Shown here: in pieces, positions 28,342-35,410 of the stretch
Position numbering within the stretch: position 1 is the stretch's first letter
Layout: each line of letters opens with the position of its first letter
From: Oscillospiraceae bacterium
GTDB taxonomy: Bacteria > Bacillota > Clostridia > Oscillospirales > SIG627
Reading direction: 5' to 3'
DNA length: 40,073 nucleotides
NCBI GenBank assembly: GCA_015065265.1
Contig: SVQQ01000014.1
Location: 1 to 40,073 of the forward strand
Notes under the pieces: generated by a model
Told to the model about the DNA's origin: nothing
Database searches by the model: none
What the model saw: the letters and a program-made list of their open reading frames with translations, nothing else
Program-made: the position numbers and the translations under genes

Positions 28342-28710
28342 TTATTTTGTAGCAGCTCCGATTGTATACTCAGTTACAACCTTGCCATTTTTAATATGAT
28401 CTTCAATAATTTTTTCTACTTTATCAGTAGTAAGGTTTACGTATGTTACCTTTTCTTCTCCGCTATAAACTTCAACAACGGGTTCATACTGGCAAATACC
28501 GATACAACCTGTCTGTGACACTGTTGCCTTTCCTGTAAGACCTGCTTTTGCAACTCCTTCAACAAAAGCGTTAAGTACAGGTCTAGCACCTGCGGAAATT
28601 CCACAAGTAGCCATACCTACAACAATTCGCATATTTCCCTGACCTTCGCGAATGTTAACTTTACTCTGCATTCTTTCTCTGATTGCAGCAAGTTCTGCTA
28701 ATGATTTCAT
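28342..28710 (-). CDS. Thioredoxin-fold 2Fe-2S ferredoxin (HndB-like)
   Basis: A 122-aa 2Fe-2S protein of the TRX-Fd family, resembling subunit HndB of NADP-reducing hydrogenases. An N-terminal helix (MKSLAELAAIRERMQ) is followed by the fold with cluster cysteines in VGMATCGISAGARP and QTGCIGICQYEPVV. It probably relays electrons in, or tunes, the hydrogenase complex. It is an extra subunit compared with the minimal three-subunit HydABC. It sits 18 bases upstream of the NuoF-type gene. Confidence 0.88.
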   Translation of the reverse strand: MKSLAELAAIRERMQSKVNIREGQGNMRIVVGMATCGISAGARPVLNAFVEGVAKAGLTGKATVSQTGCIGICQYEPVVEVYSGEEKVTYVNLTTDKVEKIIEDHIKNGKVVTEYTIGAATK

Positions 28711-28736
28711 AACTATTCCCCTTCTTTATCTTTATG

Positions 28737-29282
28737 TTATTTTTCTTTGTATTGCTCGTTTAAAAATTCTCTTACCCATATCAAAACTTCGGGAGAATCA
28801 AGTGGTGTGCCTTGAAGCACTTCTCGCATTTCGCGGGTATCAAGAAACACTTTATTAGTTCCTGTTTCGTGAGTAAAAATAAAATCAATATCGGGTGAAC
28901 CCTGTATTAAAGTAACGACTGTTGAAACAATATCCCCAAGTGGCAGAAAGTCTATGTGGTCTGTATAAAACAAGGCTGTGACCTCTGTGCCACTTTCTTT
29001 GGCAGTTTCTTTGGTGTGAGACATAATTTTAATACTTCCGCCTGTTTGTTCTGCGGCAAGTTTATAAAACGGTATCCCAAGTCCGACTTTTCTGGTTTTT
29101 CTAGTAGTGCAAAAAGGGTCTGTTACTCTTTTGAGAGTTTCAGCATCCATTCCGCAACCGTCGTCTTTAATTGTAATCTTTAAAGTATTGGCTTCTTCGA
29201 TAAGATTTATTTCTATATTTTTTGCTCCTGCTTTTACAGAGTTCTTTGCAATATCGAGAACGTTCAAAGATAGTTCTTTCAT
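28737..29282 (-). CDS. GHKL ATP-binding protein, kinase-like without His domain
   Basis: A 181-aa protein whose first about 120 residues are a histidine-kinase-type ATPase fold: an N box in MKELSLNVLDIAKNSVKAG, G1 KDDGCGMD, and G2 GLGIPFYKLAAEQTGGSI. No dimerisation/His phospho-acceptor domain and no sensor are present. Residues 125-181 are a helical tail unlike standard kinases. It may phosphorylate a partner or act as an ATP-dependent switch. It lies in the regulatory module inside the hydrogenase operon. Its start overlaps the stop of the upstream PHP gene as ATGA. Confidence 0.85.
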   Translation of the reverse strand: MKELSLNVLDIAKNSVKAGAKNIEINLIEEANTLKITIKDDGCGMDAETLKRVTDPFCTTRKTRKVGLGIPFYKLAAEQTGGSIKIMSHTKETAKESGTEVTALFYTDHIDFLPLGDIVSTVVTLIQGSPDIDFIFTHETGTNKVFLDTREMREVLQGTPLDSPEVLIWVREFLNEQYKEK

Positions 29283-30019
29283 TTCTTTTCACCCCTCAAT
29301 ATGCTAAATAACTCTTGTGTGACACCTTTTACATCATTTTTTTCGGAAACTAAGTCGAAATAGTTTACTCTTTCGTTTATGTCCCATAAATAATGAGCGT
29401 CACTGTTTGATATAATGTTTTTACCGTTTATTGTAGGATAATCTCTTGAATAATTTAAAACGTTATCAGGATTATGAAACTCGAAACTTTCAAAATCAAG
29501 TGGTGGGACAGTTCCCAGTACTCCTACAATACCGTTTGACATTTTATCAATGTGAGCAGGAATTGCAACACCGTTGTACTTTTTTACTTCTCCATAGATG
29601 TTATCGACGGACAGGTCAACAGCGTTAATGAGCAAATATTTCTCTTCAGAAATAATCTTATCATCACAGTCCACGTAAAGTTGTCTGCCGAACACCTCGG
29701 GTTCATTTTCAAATAGTGTTCTTCTGGAATCTAAGTATGAATTAAAATCCATGGCTCCTTCAAGGGTTTCAAACAAGGTAAGAACGTGTATATCTTCTAT
29801 TGTGGTAATTTCACTACCTGCAATAGAAACTATACCAAAACTCTCACACTGTTTAAAGAATGAAGGACAATTCCCAAAAGAATTATGGTCGGTGATTGCA
29901 ACAATATCAAGCCCCTTCAAAGACGACATTCCGACTATATTCCCGGGAGTCATTTCATCGTCTCCGCAAGGTGACAGACAGGAATGTATATGAAGGTCAT
30001 AATATAATCTACTTGTCAT
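29279..30019 (-). CDS. PHP-domain phosphoesterase
   Basis: A 246-aa metal-dependent phosphoesterase of the PHP family (YciV/TrpH-like; relatives hydrolyse 3',5'-bisphosphonucleotides or short RNAs). Metal-binding motifs are DLHIHSCLSPCG near the N-terminus, AITDHNSFGN, a Glu in AGSEITTIEDIHVL, an AHIDK motif and SDAHYLWD near the C-terminus. The start is the ATG at 30019, with GGAAG 8 bases upstream. An in-frame TTG at 30034 has no such site. It overlaps the previous DRTGG gene by 11 bases. Its place in a hydrogenase operon suggests a nucleotide-signal or cofactor role, but this is unproven. Confidence 0.87.
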   Translation of the reverse strand: MTSRLYYDLHIHSCLSPCGDDEMTPGNIVGMSSLKGLDIVAITDHNSFGNCPSFFKQCESFGIVSIAGSEITTIEDIHVLTLFETLEGAMDFNSYLDSRRTLFENEPEVFGRQLYVDCDDKIISEEKYLLINAVDLSVDNIYGEVKKYNGVAIPAHIDKMSNGIVGVLGTVPPLDFESFEFHNPDNVLNYSRDYPTINGKNIISNSDAHYLWDINERVNYFDLVSEKNDVKGVTQELFSILRGEKK

Positions 30020-30344
30020 ATAACATTCTTCCAATTAAAAAAGATGTTTCAAAAGTAGTTTTTTCGCTTCTCAAAAGATTAATATTTTGGTTTTTCGCCT
30101 TATCTATAATTTCGCAAGACACTTCTGCGTTTTCCGTCAGGATAACACATGCAGCGTCGGAAAGTGATGCAACAGCAATCACATTCACGTTGTTCATTAT
30201 AGTGATATAAGCGTTATCGGAGTCAAGTCTTGTCATAACCCAGCTGAGCAGGTCGCCGGCATAAGCGCCGACTACTTCCCTATCTAAATCGGCAGAATTT
30301 ATGACTTCAAGATTTAATTCTTGAATAAGTTGTGAAACTGTCAT
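30009..30344 (-). CDS. DRTGG-like domain protein (second copy)
   Basis: A 111-aa small alpha/beta protein related to the DRTGG domain found beside CBS domains and in phosphotransacetylases. The recognisable segment is VVGAYAGDLLSWVM (equivalent to the GSDMMSDVL region of its paralogue at 32055), followed by VIAVASLSDAACVILTENAEV. The family is predicted to bind nucleotides or ligands; no activity is known. Its ATG overlaps the stop of the upstream hydrogenase-like gene (ATGA). Two divergent paralogues in one operon, each near a GHKL ATPase, suggest paired functions. Confidence 0.8.
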   Translation of the reverse strand: MTVSQLIQELNLEVINSADLDREVVGAYAGDLLSWVMTRLDSDNAYITIMNNVNVIAVASLSDAACVILTENAEVSCEIIDKAKNQNINLLRSEKTTFETSFLIGRMLYDK

Positions 30345-31615
30345 TTACTGCCTCCTGATTTAAATTTGGGCAACGTGTATATAGGACAGTCTTCCATTGA
30401 AGCTTTGCCCTTTACAACGTCTTCTGCAAAAGCATGACAAGTGGGTGCGCCACAGACACCGCAATCAATTTGTGGAAGAATTGAGTTCACCTCTTCGATA
30501 CGTGCCATAGTGCTTATAGAAACTCTGTCATTAGTATCAAAAGAACCTATCGGTCTTTCTTCAAGCGGTGTATGTATTATAAGGTCATCAGGAATACCTT
30601 CTTTTTCAAGTTCTGATGACTGAGACAATCTTGTAACAGGTAAATAACGTCTGAGTCCCTGAAGGTGGGCTCTGGCAATAAACGGGTCTGTAACCGTCAT
30701 AACACCGCCAACACAACCGCCGGGACAACTGTTGAGTTCAACGAATTCAAGTGTAGGAAAGGCGTTATTTTCTATCTGGTCAAGAACCTTTATTACGTTA
30801 TCAATTCCGTCTGCTGCAAGATATTTATCATTAAAAATCGCGGTAGATTCACCGCCCGACGTTGCCCAACTTAGTCCAACAACACCTGCACGAGACGTTT
30901 TCTCCGGCTGATTCTCTCTTTTCATTGTGGAAATCATATTAAAATAGATTTCTTTCATCGAAAGTACACAGTCGATAATGGGGCGTCTGTTTTCGGGGTG
31001 ATTTTTTACGTAACTCACCTTTGCGGGACAGGGTGAAATAAATGCGACTCCTACGTCTTCATAGGATAGTTCAGGATTATTTTCAAGAACAAATTTACGT
31101 GCATTTATTGCCGCCACTTCCATTGGTGACATTATTGGAACTATATGTTCGGATAACGACGGAAAACGCAAACTGATAAGTCTGAGTATAACGGGACAAG
31201 CGGAACTGATTACAGGTTTTGGGATGTCTGAGTTCTTTAACAGGCGCCTTGTATATTCTGTGACAATTTCTGCTGCTCTTGAAACCTCGTATACATAGTC
31301 AAATCCTATATCGTAAAGGCCTTGAACAACGTAGTCGATATCATCAAGATTATCAAACTGTCCATAAAGAGTAGGCGCAGGTAAAGCAACTTTGTATTTA
31401 AACTTTTTAAGTTCGTCAAGTGGGTCAAAAATTGATTTTTTTGCTTTGTTAAGACAAACTCTGATACATTGACCGCAATCGATACATCTGTCAGGATTTA
31501 TATGCGCCTTTCCGTTTTTAATTCTTATCGCCTCGGTAGGACAATAGTTCAAACAGTGTGTGCATCCGTGACATTTGCTATCTACAAGAGTTACCGAATG
31601 TAAATACTTGTTCAC
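30341..31615 (-). CDS. Sensory-like [FeFe] hydrogenase (group C-like) with Fe-S domain
   Basis: A 424-aa protein. Two N-terminal 4Fe-4S motifs (CHGCTHCLNYC, CIDCGQCIRVC) are followed by an [FeFe]-hydrogenase large-subunit domain and a C-terminal 4Fe-4S domain of the CGVCGAPTCHAF...C type, as in RnfB and CooS. Cysteines for an H-cluster are kept: SSACPVI (Cys140), SPCPAK (Cys196) and NSCPGGC (Cys297, Cys301). Ala139 replaces the proton-relay Cys, a trait of the sensory enzyme HydS. It likely senses H2 or redox state rather than turning over rapidly. The start chosen is GTG at 31615, with AGGTG 5 bases upstream. An in-frame TTG at 31630 lacks a site. Confidence 0.86.
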   Translation of the reverse strand: MNKYLHSVTLVDSKCHGCTHCLNYCPTEAIRIKNGKAHINPDRCIDCGQCIRVCLNKAKKSIFDPLDELKKFKYKVALPAPTLYGQFDNLDDIDYVVQGLYDIGFDYVYEVSRAAEIVTEYTRRLLKNSDIPKPVISSACPVILRLISLRFPSLSEHIVPIMSPMEVAAINARKFVLENNPELSYEDVGVAFISPCPAKVSYVKNHPENRRPIIDCVLSMKEIYFNMISTMKRENQPEKTSRAGVVGLSWATSGGESTAIFNDKYLAADGIDNVIKVLDQIENNAFPTLEFVELNSCPGGCVGGVMTVTDPFIARAHLQGLRRYLPVTRLSQSSELEKEGIPDDLIIHTPLEERPIGSFDTNDRVSISTMARIEEVNSILPQIDCGVCGAPTCHAFAEDVVKGKASMEDCPIYTLPKFKSGGSK

Positions 31616-31630
31616 AAAAACACCTGCCAA

Positions 31631-32053
31631 TTATGTATTTATAATTAATGTAACCTTTGTTCCTTTTCCAACGGTAGATTCAAGATTAAAATAGTCGGTG
31701 TATCTTTTCATGTTAGGAATACCCATTCCTGCGCCAAACCCCAGAGACCTGATGGTATCAGCCGCAGTAGAATATCCTTCACGCATTGCAAGTTCTATGT
31801 CTTCTATACCAGGACCGTTATCTTCAAGGATAATCTCAATTCGGTCCTCGTAAATAGAGACGTCAGCCACTCCACCGCCTGCGTGAATGACCATGTTGAT
31901 TTCTCCTTCATACATGGCAATAGACACGCGTCTTATGGTTTCAGGCGAATAGCCTAAAAGACGTAACTTCTTTTTTACTTCGGCAGAGGCTTCCCCCGCA
32001 GATGTAAAATCGTCGCCGTCAACTTCAAAATGCAATTTCAATACGTCGTCCAT
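31631..32053 (-). CDS. RsbW-like serine kinase / anti-sigma-type ATPase
   Basis: A 140-aa GHKL ATPase of the HATPase_c_2 (RsbW/SpoIIAB) type. The N box is in SIAMYEGEINMVIHAGG, G1 in LEDNGPGIEDIELAM, and the lid/G2 in GFGAGMGIPNMKRYTD, with a C-terminal GKGTKVTLII strand. In the known family such proteins phosphorylate an anti-sigma antagonist or bind a sigma factor; no STAS partner is in the window. The start at 32053 has AAAGGTG upstream. Longer frames overlapping the DRTGG gene are not supported. It lies between the first DRTGG gene and the sensory hydrogenase gene. Confidence 0.87.
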   Translation of the reverse strand: MDDVLKLHFEVDGDDFTSAGEASAEVKKKLRLLGYSPETIRRVSIAMYEGEINMVIHAGGGVADVSIYEDRIEIILEDNGPGIEDIELAMREGYSTAADTIRSLGFGAGMGIPNMKRYTDYFNLESTVGKGTKVTLIINT

Positions 32054-32054
32054 A

Positions 32055-32399
32055 TCATTCACCTTTTCGAAGTCCTGCGGAATATAAAATTCCACAAGCA
32101 TCGTACATTCTGAACTGGCTTGACATTACTACTATTCCTTTTGACTCTGCAAGTTCAATAATTTCATCCGCAGGTTTCTTTCCACGAACAAAAACTACAC
32201 AGACCATATCCATCATTTCCGCTGTTCTGATTACTTGCATATTAACAAGCCCTGTGAGAAGCACCGCCTGGTCTTTAACGTAAGCCAGAACGTCACTCAT
32301 CATATCGCTGCCACATGCAGAACGAACGTCTTTGTCAAGGTCGCCTTGCTTTGTCAAAATTTCAGCATTGAGCAATTTCTGCATTTCTTTAATCTTCAC
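32055..32399 (-). CDS. DRTGG-like domain protein (first copy)
   Basis: A 114-aa alpha/beta protein of the DRTGG/phosphotransacetylase-N-like family. The diagnostic stretch is RSACGSDMMSDVLAYVK, followed by hydrophobic strands (AVLLTGLVNMQVIRTAEMMD, MVCVVFVRGKK). It follows the NuoE-type gene by 23 bases, and its stop is one base before the next ATG. Homologues accompany bifurcating hydrogenases in many Clostridia. A ligand-sensing role is plausible but untested. Confidence 0.83.
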   Translation of the reverse strand: MKIKEMQKLLNAEILTKQGDLDKDVRSACGSDMMSDVLAYVKDQAVLLTGLVNMQVIRTAEMMDMVCVVFVRGKKPADEIIELAESKGIVVMSSQFRMYDACGILYSAGLRKGE

Positions 32400-32422
32400 A
32401 GAATCGTACCTCGTGTGATTAT

Positions 32423-32920
32423 TTATGCGCCGTATTTGGCGAGAATTCCTGCTACTTCGTCGGGACCTATTCTACCGTAAACGTCTTCGTTAATAGTAAA
32501 TACAGGAGCAAGACCACAAGCACCGATACATCTACAAGCTGTAAGGGAGAACTTGCCGTCTTCTGTACATTCTTCTGCGCCAATGCCTAACTTTTCTGAA
32601 AGTTTGTTGAATATATCTCCTGAACCCTTTACGTAACAAGCGGTACCAAGACAAACTGAAATGTTATACTCACCTTTGGGTGAAAGTGCGAACTGTGCGT
32701 AGAAGGTTGCAACGCCATACACTTTTTCAAGAGGTACGTCCATACCCTCTGCAATCATTTTCTGAACCTCTATGGGTAAATATCCGTAAATCCCCTGAGC
32801 GTCTTGCATTACTTTCATGAGATTGCTTTCATCGTCTTTATTTGCTTCGATGATAGCTTTGAGTTGCTTTTCCTGTTCGGGTGTTCCCTTAAAAGGAAGT
32901 GTGCTGATTTTTTTCTGCAT
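32423..32920 (-). CDS. hydC: NuoE-type 2Fe-2S subunit of bifurcating hydrogenase (HydC)
   Basis: A 165-aa subunit carrying one 2Fe-2S cluster in a thioredoxin fold, part of the NADH-oxidising arm of HydABC. A helical N-terminal bundle (VMQDAQGIYGYLPIEVQKMI, VYGVATFYAQF) precedes the cluster domain with cysteines in CLGTACYVKG and ACRCIGACGLAP. Length matches the family. It is the first gene of a ten-gene operon reaching to 24778, with a strong promoter at 33000-33028 and an AGGAGG site. Confidence 0.95.
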   Translation of the reverse strand: MQKKISTLPFKGTPEQEKQLKAIIEANKDDESNLMKVMQDAQGIYGYLPIEVQKMIAEGMDVPLEKVYGVATFYAQFALSPKGEYNISVCLGTACYVKGSGDIFNKLSEKLGIGAEECTEDGKFSLTACRCIGACGLAPVFTINEDVYGRIGPDEVAGILAKYGA

Positions 32921-32999
32921 AACTCATTTTCCTCCTTATTTACTGAAATTTATATTTGTATAAACCTGAACATAAACAGGCTAATATACATCATCTTGT

Positions 33000-33028
33000 A
33001 TTATACATCAAAGTTTTCAACTTTTCAA
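33000..33028 (-). promoter_or_regulatory. Promoter of the hydrogenase operon
   Basis: On the minus strand TTGAAA, a 17-base spacer and a perfect TATAAT. The predicted start is near 32993, giving a leader of about 73 bases before hydC. Confidence 0.7.
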
Positions 33029-33078
33029 GTACTTTGTGAAATTTTTATCATTATATCGACAAGTTTTTTATATTGAGG

Positions 33079-33107
33079 TTGACTTTTTAAAAATTCAGGG
33101 ATATAAT
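33079..33107 (+). promoter_or_regulatory. Promoter of the GNAT-like gene
   Basis: TTGACT (33079-33084), a 17-base spacer and a perfect TATAAT (33102-33107), about 30 bases before the ATG. Confidence 0.7.
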
Positions 33108-33136
33108 TCTATTTGTAATCTGTTTGGAGGTACAAA

Positions 33137-33532
33137 ATGCTTATAATTAAACCCATTCAAGACAAAGAATACCAAAAGGAAGTATGTGAACTTTGCGGTT
33201 TTGAATTTAAGCCTTTATCGTTTGCGTATAGTGAAAAAGAAGATGATAAACTTATCGCTTCCTGTCAATTTGATATTTTAGGAAAACGTGCTGTGATATC
33301 AGACTTTGGAATGGTGCGTGGCGTTCATGAGGACATCGAAGCTCTCATTATACTTGGTCGTGCGGTGCTTAATTTTATGGAACTTTCGGGTGCTGAAGAT
33401 GCAGTTTTTGAATCAAAAAGCAAAATTGCAGATAAATACGCTAAAATGTTAGGTTTCAAAGAAGAAAACAAAGAATACAAAATAGTGCTCAAAGGTTTAT
33501 TTGATTCCAAGTGTAAACACGAATGTAAATAA
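33137..33532 (+). CDS. Small GNAT-like protein, function unknown
   Basis: A 131-aa soluble protein. The pattern of short strands and a central helix (CQFDILGKRAVISDFGMVRG, ALIILGRAVLNFMELSGAEDAVFE, ADKYAKMLGFKE) resembles a shortened Gcn5-type acetyltransferase. The LGF motif near the C-terminus is common in GNATs, but no clear acetyl-CoA loop (RxxGxG/A) is visible. It may therefore be a degenerate or non-catalytic member. Two cysteines open the protein (CELCGF) and two close it (CKHEC), possibly a metal site. It has its own strong promoter and GGAGG, is divergent from the hydrogenase operon and ends in a bidirectional terminator. Confidence 0.72.
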   Translation: MLIIKPIQDKEYQKEVCELCGFEFKPLSFAYSEKEDDKLIASCQFDILGKRAVISDFGMVRGVHEDIEALIILGRAVLNFMELSGAEDAVFESKSKIADKYAKMLGFKEENKEYKIVLKGLFDSKCKHECK

Positions 33533-33564
33533 AAACAGGAACGTCACATGACGTTCCTGTTTTT
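33531..33564. terminator. Bidirectional terminator, 16-bp near-palindrome
   Basis: 33531-33546 pairs with 33549-33564 (AAAAACAGGAACGTCA and its complement), with only CA between the arms. A and T runs at the ends suit both strands. It spans the gap between the converging stops at 33532 and 33564. Confidence 0.9.
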
Positions 33565-34661
33565 TACGGTTTACAACTACCACAAGGCGAATAACCTTTA
33601 TCTATAATCTCACTTCGTTTTATGTCGAAATATACTATATTACTATCACTTATATTTTTAACACTTGAGCAATCGGGGGTGTGAAACTTTTTTGAGTTTT
33701 TGTTGCCAACGTAAGTGAATTGATTTTGGTTGCTTCCCTCTTCAAGATTCCCAAAAGTATCCGTGTTTTCATTTTTAGATACTGTAAAATAAACGTTATT
33801 TCCGTCGCTTTTACAAACAATTGTACCTTGAATATCTGTCCTGAATACCTTTACGTCGGCATCTCTTAATCGGCTAAGTGCTTCTTTGGTAGGGTGTCCG
33901 TAGTCGTTATCTGCACCTACGCTTATGACGGCGTACTTCGGCATAATTTCTCTTAAAAACGGATAAGTTGTAGAATTTTCAGACCCGTGGTGTCCTACTT
34001 TTAACACGTCGCTTTTAAGGTCAAAGTTACTGTCTAAAATTTTCTCTTCCGCTTCCCTTTCAGCATCCGCTGTAAACAAGAATGACGTGTCACCGTAAGT
34101 GATTTTCAAGACGATTGATTTATTGTTCTCGTCTTTTTGTTCGGTGTCACAAGACAGAATTTCGACCTTAGAACTACCAAGTTCAAAACTGTCGCCCGAT
34201 TTGGGAACTTCAAGGGTTACGTTTTCTTTTTCAAGATAGTTAAGGAAAGTATCGAAGACTTTACTGTCATAGGTGAGTGATGGACAAAAGGCTCTTTCTA
34301 CATTTGCAAAGCTCAACGCTCCGGGAAGTCCTCCAATGTGGTCTTCGTGTGCGTGAGTGGCAATCATATAATTTATTACGTCTACGTTTCTCTCTTTCAG
34401 GTAGGAATAAATCAGGCTTGAATCTTCTGCGTTGCCCCCGTCTATCAACATAGACTGTCCGTCACACAAAATCAGAGAGGCATCTGCTTGTCCTACGTCG
34501 ATAAAGTGAACTTCGAAGTTGCAGTTTTCGGGAGCAATATTTTCTGTTGTTTCAGTGTTGATTTCGTCTTTTAAAGGTGCTTGTATCTGTTCACTTTTAA
34601 CACAAGAGACAAGGCACAAAAGGATTGACAAAATCAGAAATAATAATAAAAACTTTTTCAT
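33564..34661 (-). CDS. ComEC-type metallo-beta-lactamase-fold lipoprotein
   Basis: A 365-aa exported lipoprotein with lipobox LVSC (Cys20). The metallo-beta-lactamase domain (about 45-290) has VHFIDVGQADASLIL, the metal motif HAHEDH at 103-108, a further His in GHHGSENSTT, and GHPTKEALSRL near its end. This matches the hydrolase domain of the competence protein ComEC and of free secreted MBL nucleases. The last about 45 residues form a small Cys/His domain (FHTPDCSSV...YSPCGSCKP) seen as a C-terminal metal-binding add-on in such proteins. An extracellular nuclease or phosphodiesterase role is likely. It lies downstream of the pduL terminator, and its own promoter is unclear. Confidence 0.87.
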   Translation of the reverse strand: MKKFLLLFLILSILLCLVSCVKSEQIQAPLKDEINTETTENIAPENCNFEVHFIDVGQADASLILCDGQSMLIDGGNAEDSSLIYSYLKERNVDVINYMIATHAHEDHIGGLPGALSFANVERAFCPSLTYDSKVFDTFLNYLEKENVTLEVPKSGDSFELGSSKVEILSCDTEQKDENNKSIVLKITYGDTSFLFTADAEREAEEKILDSNFDLKSDVLKVGHHGSENSTTYPFLREIMPKYAVISVGADNDYGHPTKEALSRLRDADVKVFRTDIQGTIVCKSDGNNVYFTVSKNENTDTFGNLEEGSNQNQFTYVGNKNSKKFHTPDCSSVKNISDSNIVYFDIKRSEIIDKGYSPCGSCKP

Positions 34662-34681
34662 ATTACCTCATAAAAAATCAA

Positions 34682-34709
34682 TGGGAAAGATATAAAATAT
34701 TCTTTCCCA
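34682..34709 (-). terminator. Terminator after pduL
   Basis: A 9-bp stem (TGGGAAAGA with TCTTTCCCA) has a 10-nt AT loop. On the minus strand it is followed by TTGATTTTTTATG. It ends the visible BMC transcript and partly overlaps the leader of the MBL gene. Confidence 0.7.
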
Positions 34710-34750
34710 CTTTTCGTTTACTTATATCATTTGTAATTAAAAGCAATACC

Positions 34751-35398
34751 TTATTTATTAGAAACTATTTTAACTTTTGCTCCATTTCCAATGCCACAAG
34801 CGTTAGCGTCGTCTGTGTCGAGATGCATTTCAAGAGCAAATTTATCGCTGACTCTAACCTGCACGTCGTAAAGAACAGTTCTTTTTCCGTCGCCGTTAAC
34901 TTCTACTGCAACGTATTCTCCGTCTTTAACGTTAAAGTTATTTCCGTCTGCTTCGCTCATATGGATATGACGGTTTGCAAGGATACAACCTTCTTTAAGT
35001 GTGACTGTTCCCTTGGGACCGATAATTGTTACAGGTGCAGAGCCTTTTATGCTTCCCGATTCGCGAACAGGGGGCTTTACTTTGAGAGTAAAAGAGTCTG
35101 TTCTAGAAATTTCCACCTGTGATTCTTTTCTAACAGGGCCAAGTACTCTGACACCTTCAATTGCTCTGAGCGAAGGACCAATTAGTGTAAGTTGTTCTTT
35201 ACAAGCATACTGACCGGGTTGGGAAAGGTCCTTGAACTTAGTAAGTTCATAGCCTTTACCGAAAAGAATTTCCAGGTGTTCCTGAGACAGATGTATGTGC
35301 CTGTTAGAAACGCCGACAGGAACAACTTTTTCTTCTTCCTGACAGGCTGAAATAACTTTATTTACTATTTCACTGATTACTTTTACATCGTATTCCAT
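34751..35398 (-). CDS. pduL: Phosphate propanoyltransferase (microcompartment PduL)
   Basis: A 215-aa enzyme exchanging CoA of propionyl- or acetyl-CoA for phosphate inside the microcompartment. It conserves the acyl bond as acyl-phosphate for ATP synthesis and recycles CoA. Two PduL half-domains carry the zinc-binding motifs SNRHIHLS and ANRHIHMS and a later MHLDTDDANACG. The N-terminal helix (about residues 4-19, VKVISEIVNKVISACQ) is amphipathic, like the known encapsulation peptide of PduL. It is unrelated to the housekeeping Pta. It follows the aldehyde dehydrogenase gene by 12 bases and is the last gene before a terminator. Confidence 0.94.
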   Translation of the reverse strand: MEYDVKVISEIVNKVISACQEEEKVVPVGVSNRHIHLSQEHLEILFGKGYELTKFKDLSQPGQYACKEQLTLIGPSLRAIEGVRVLGPVRKESQVEISRTDSFTLKVKPPVRESGSIKGSAPVTIIGPKGTVTLKEGCILANRHIHMSEADGNNFNVKDGEYVAVEVNGDGKRTVLYDVQVRVSDKFALEMHLDTDDANACGIGNGAKVKIVSNK

Positions 35399-35410
35399 GA
35401 GAAATCTCCC

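Noticed and set aside
33034..33051. TTGTGAAA half-site resembling a Rex operator upstream of the hydrogenase promoter
   Set aside because: Only one half fits. The matching TTCACAA half is absent, so a redox-repressor site cannot be claimed.
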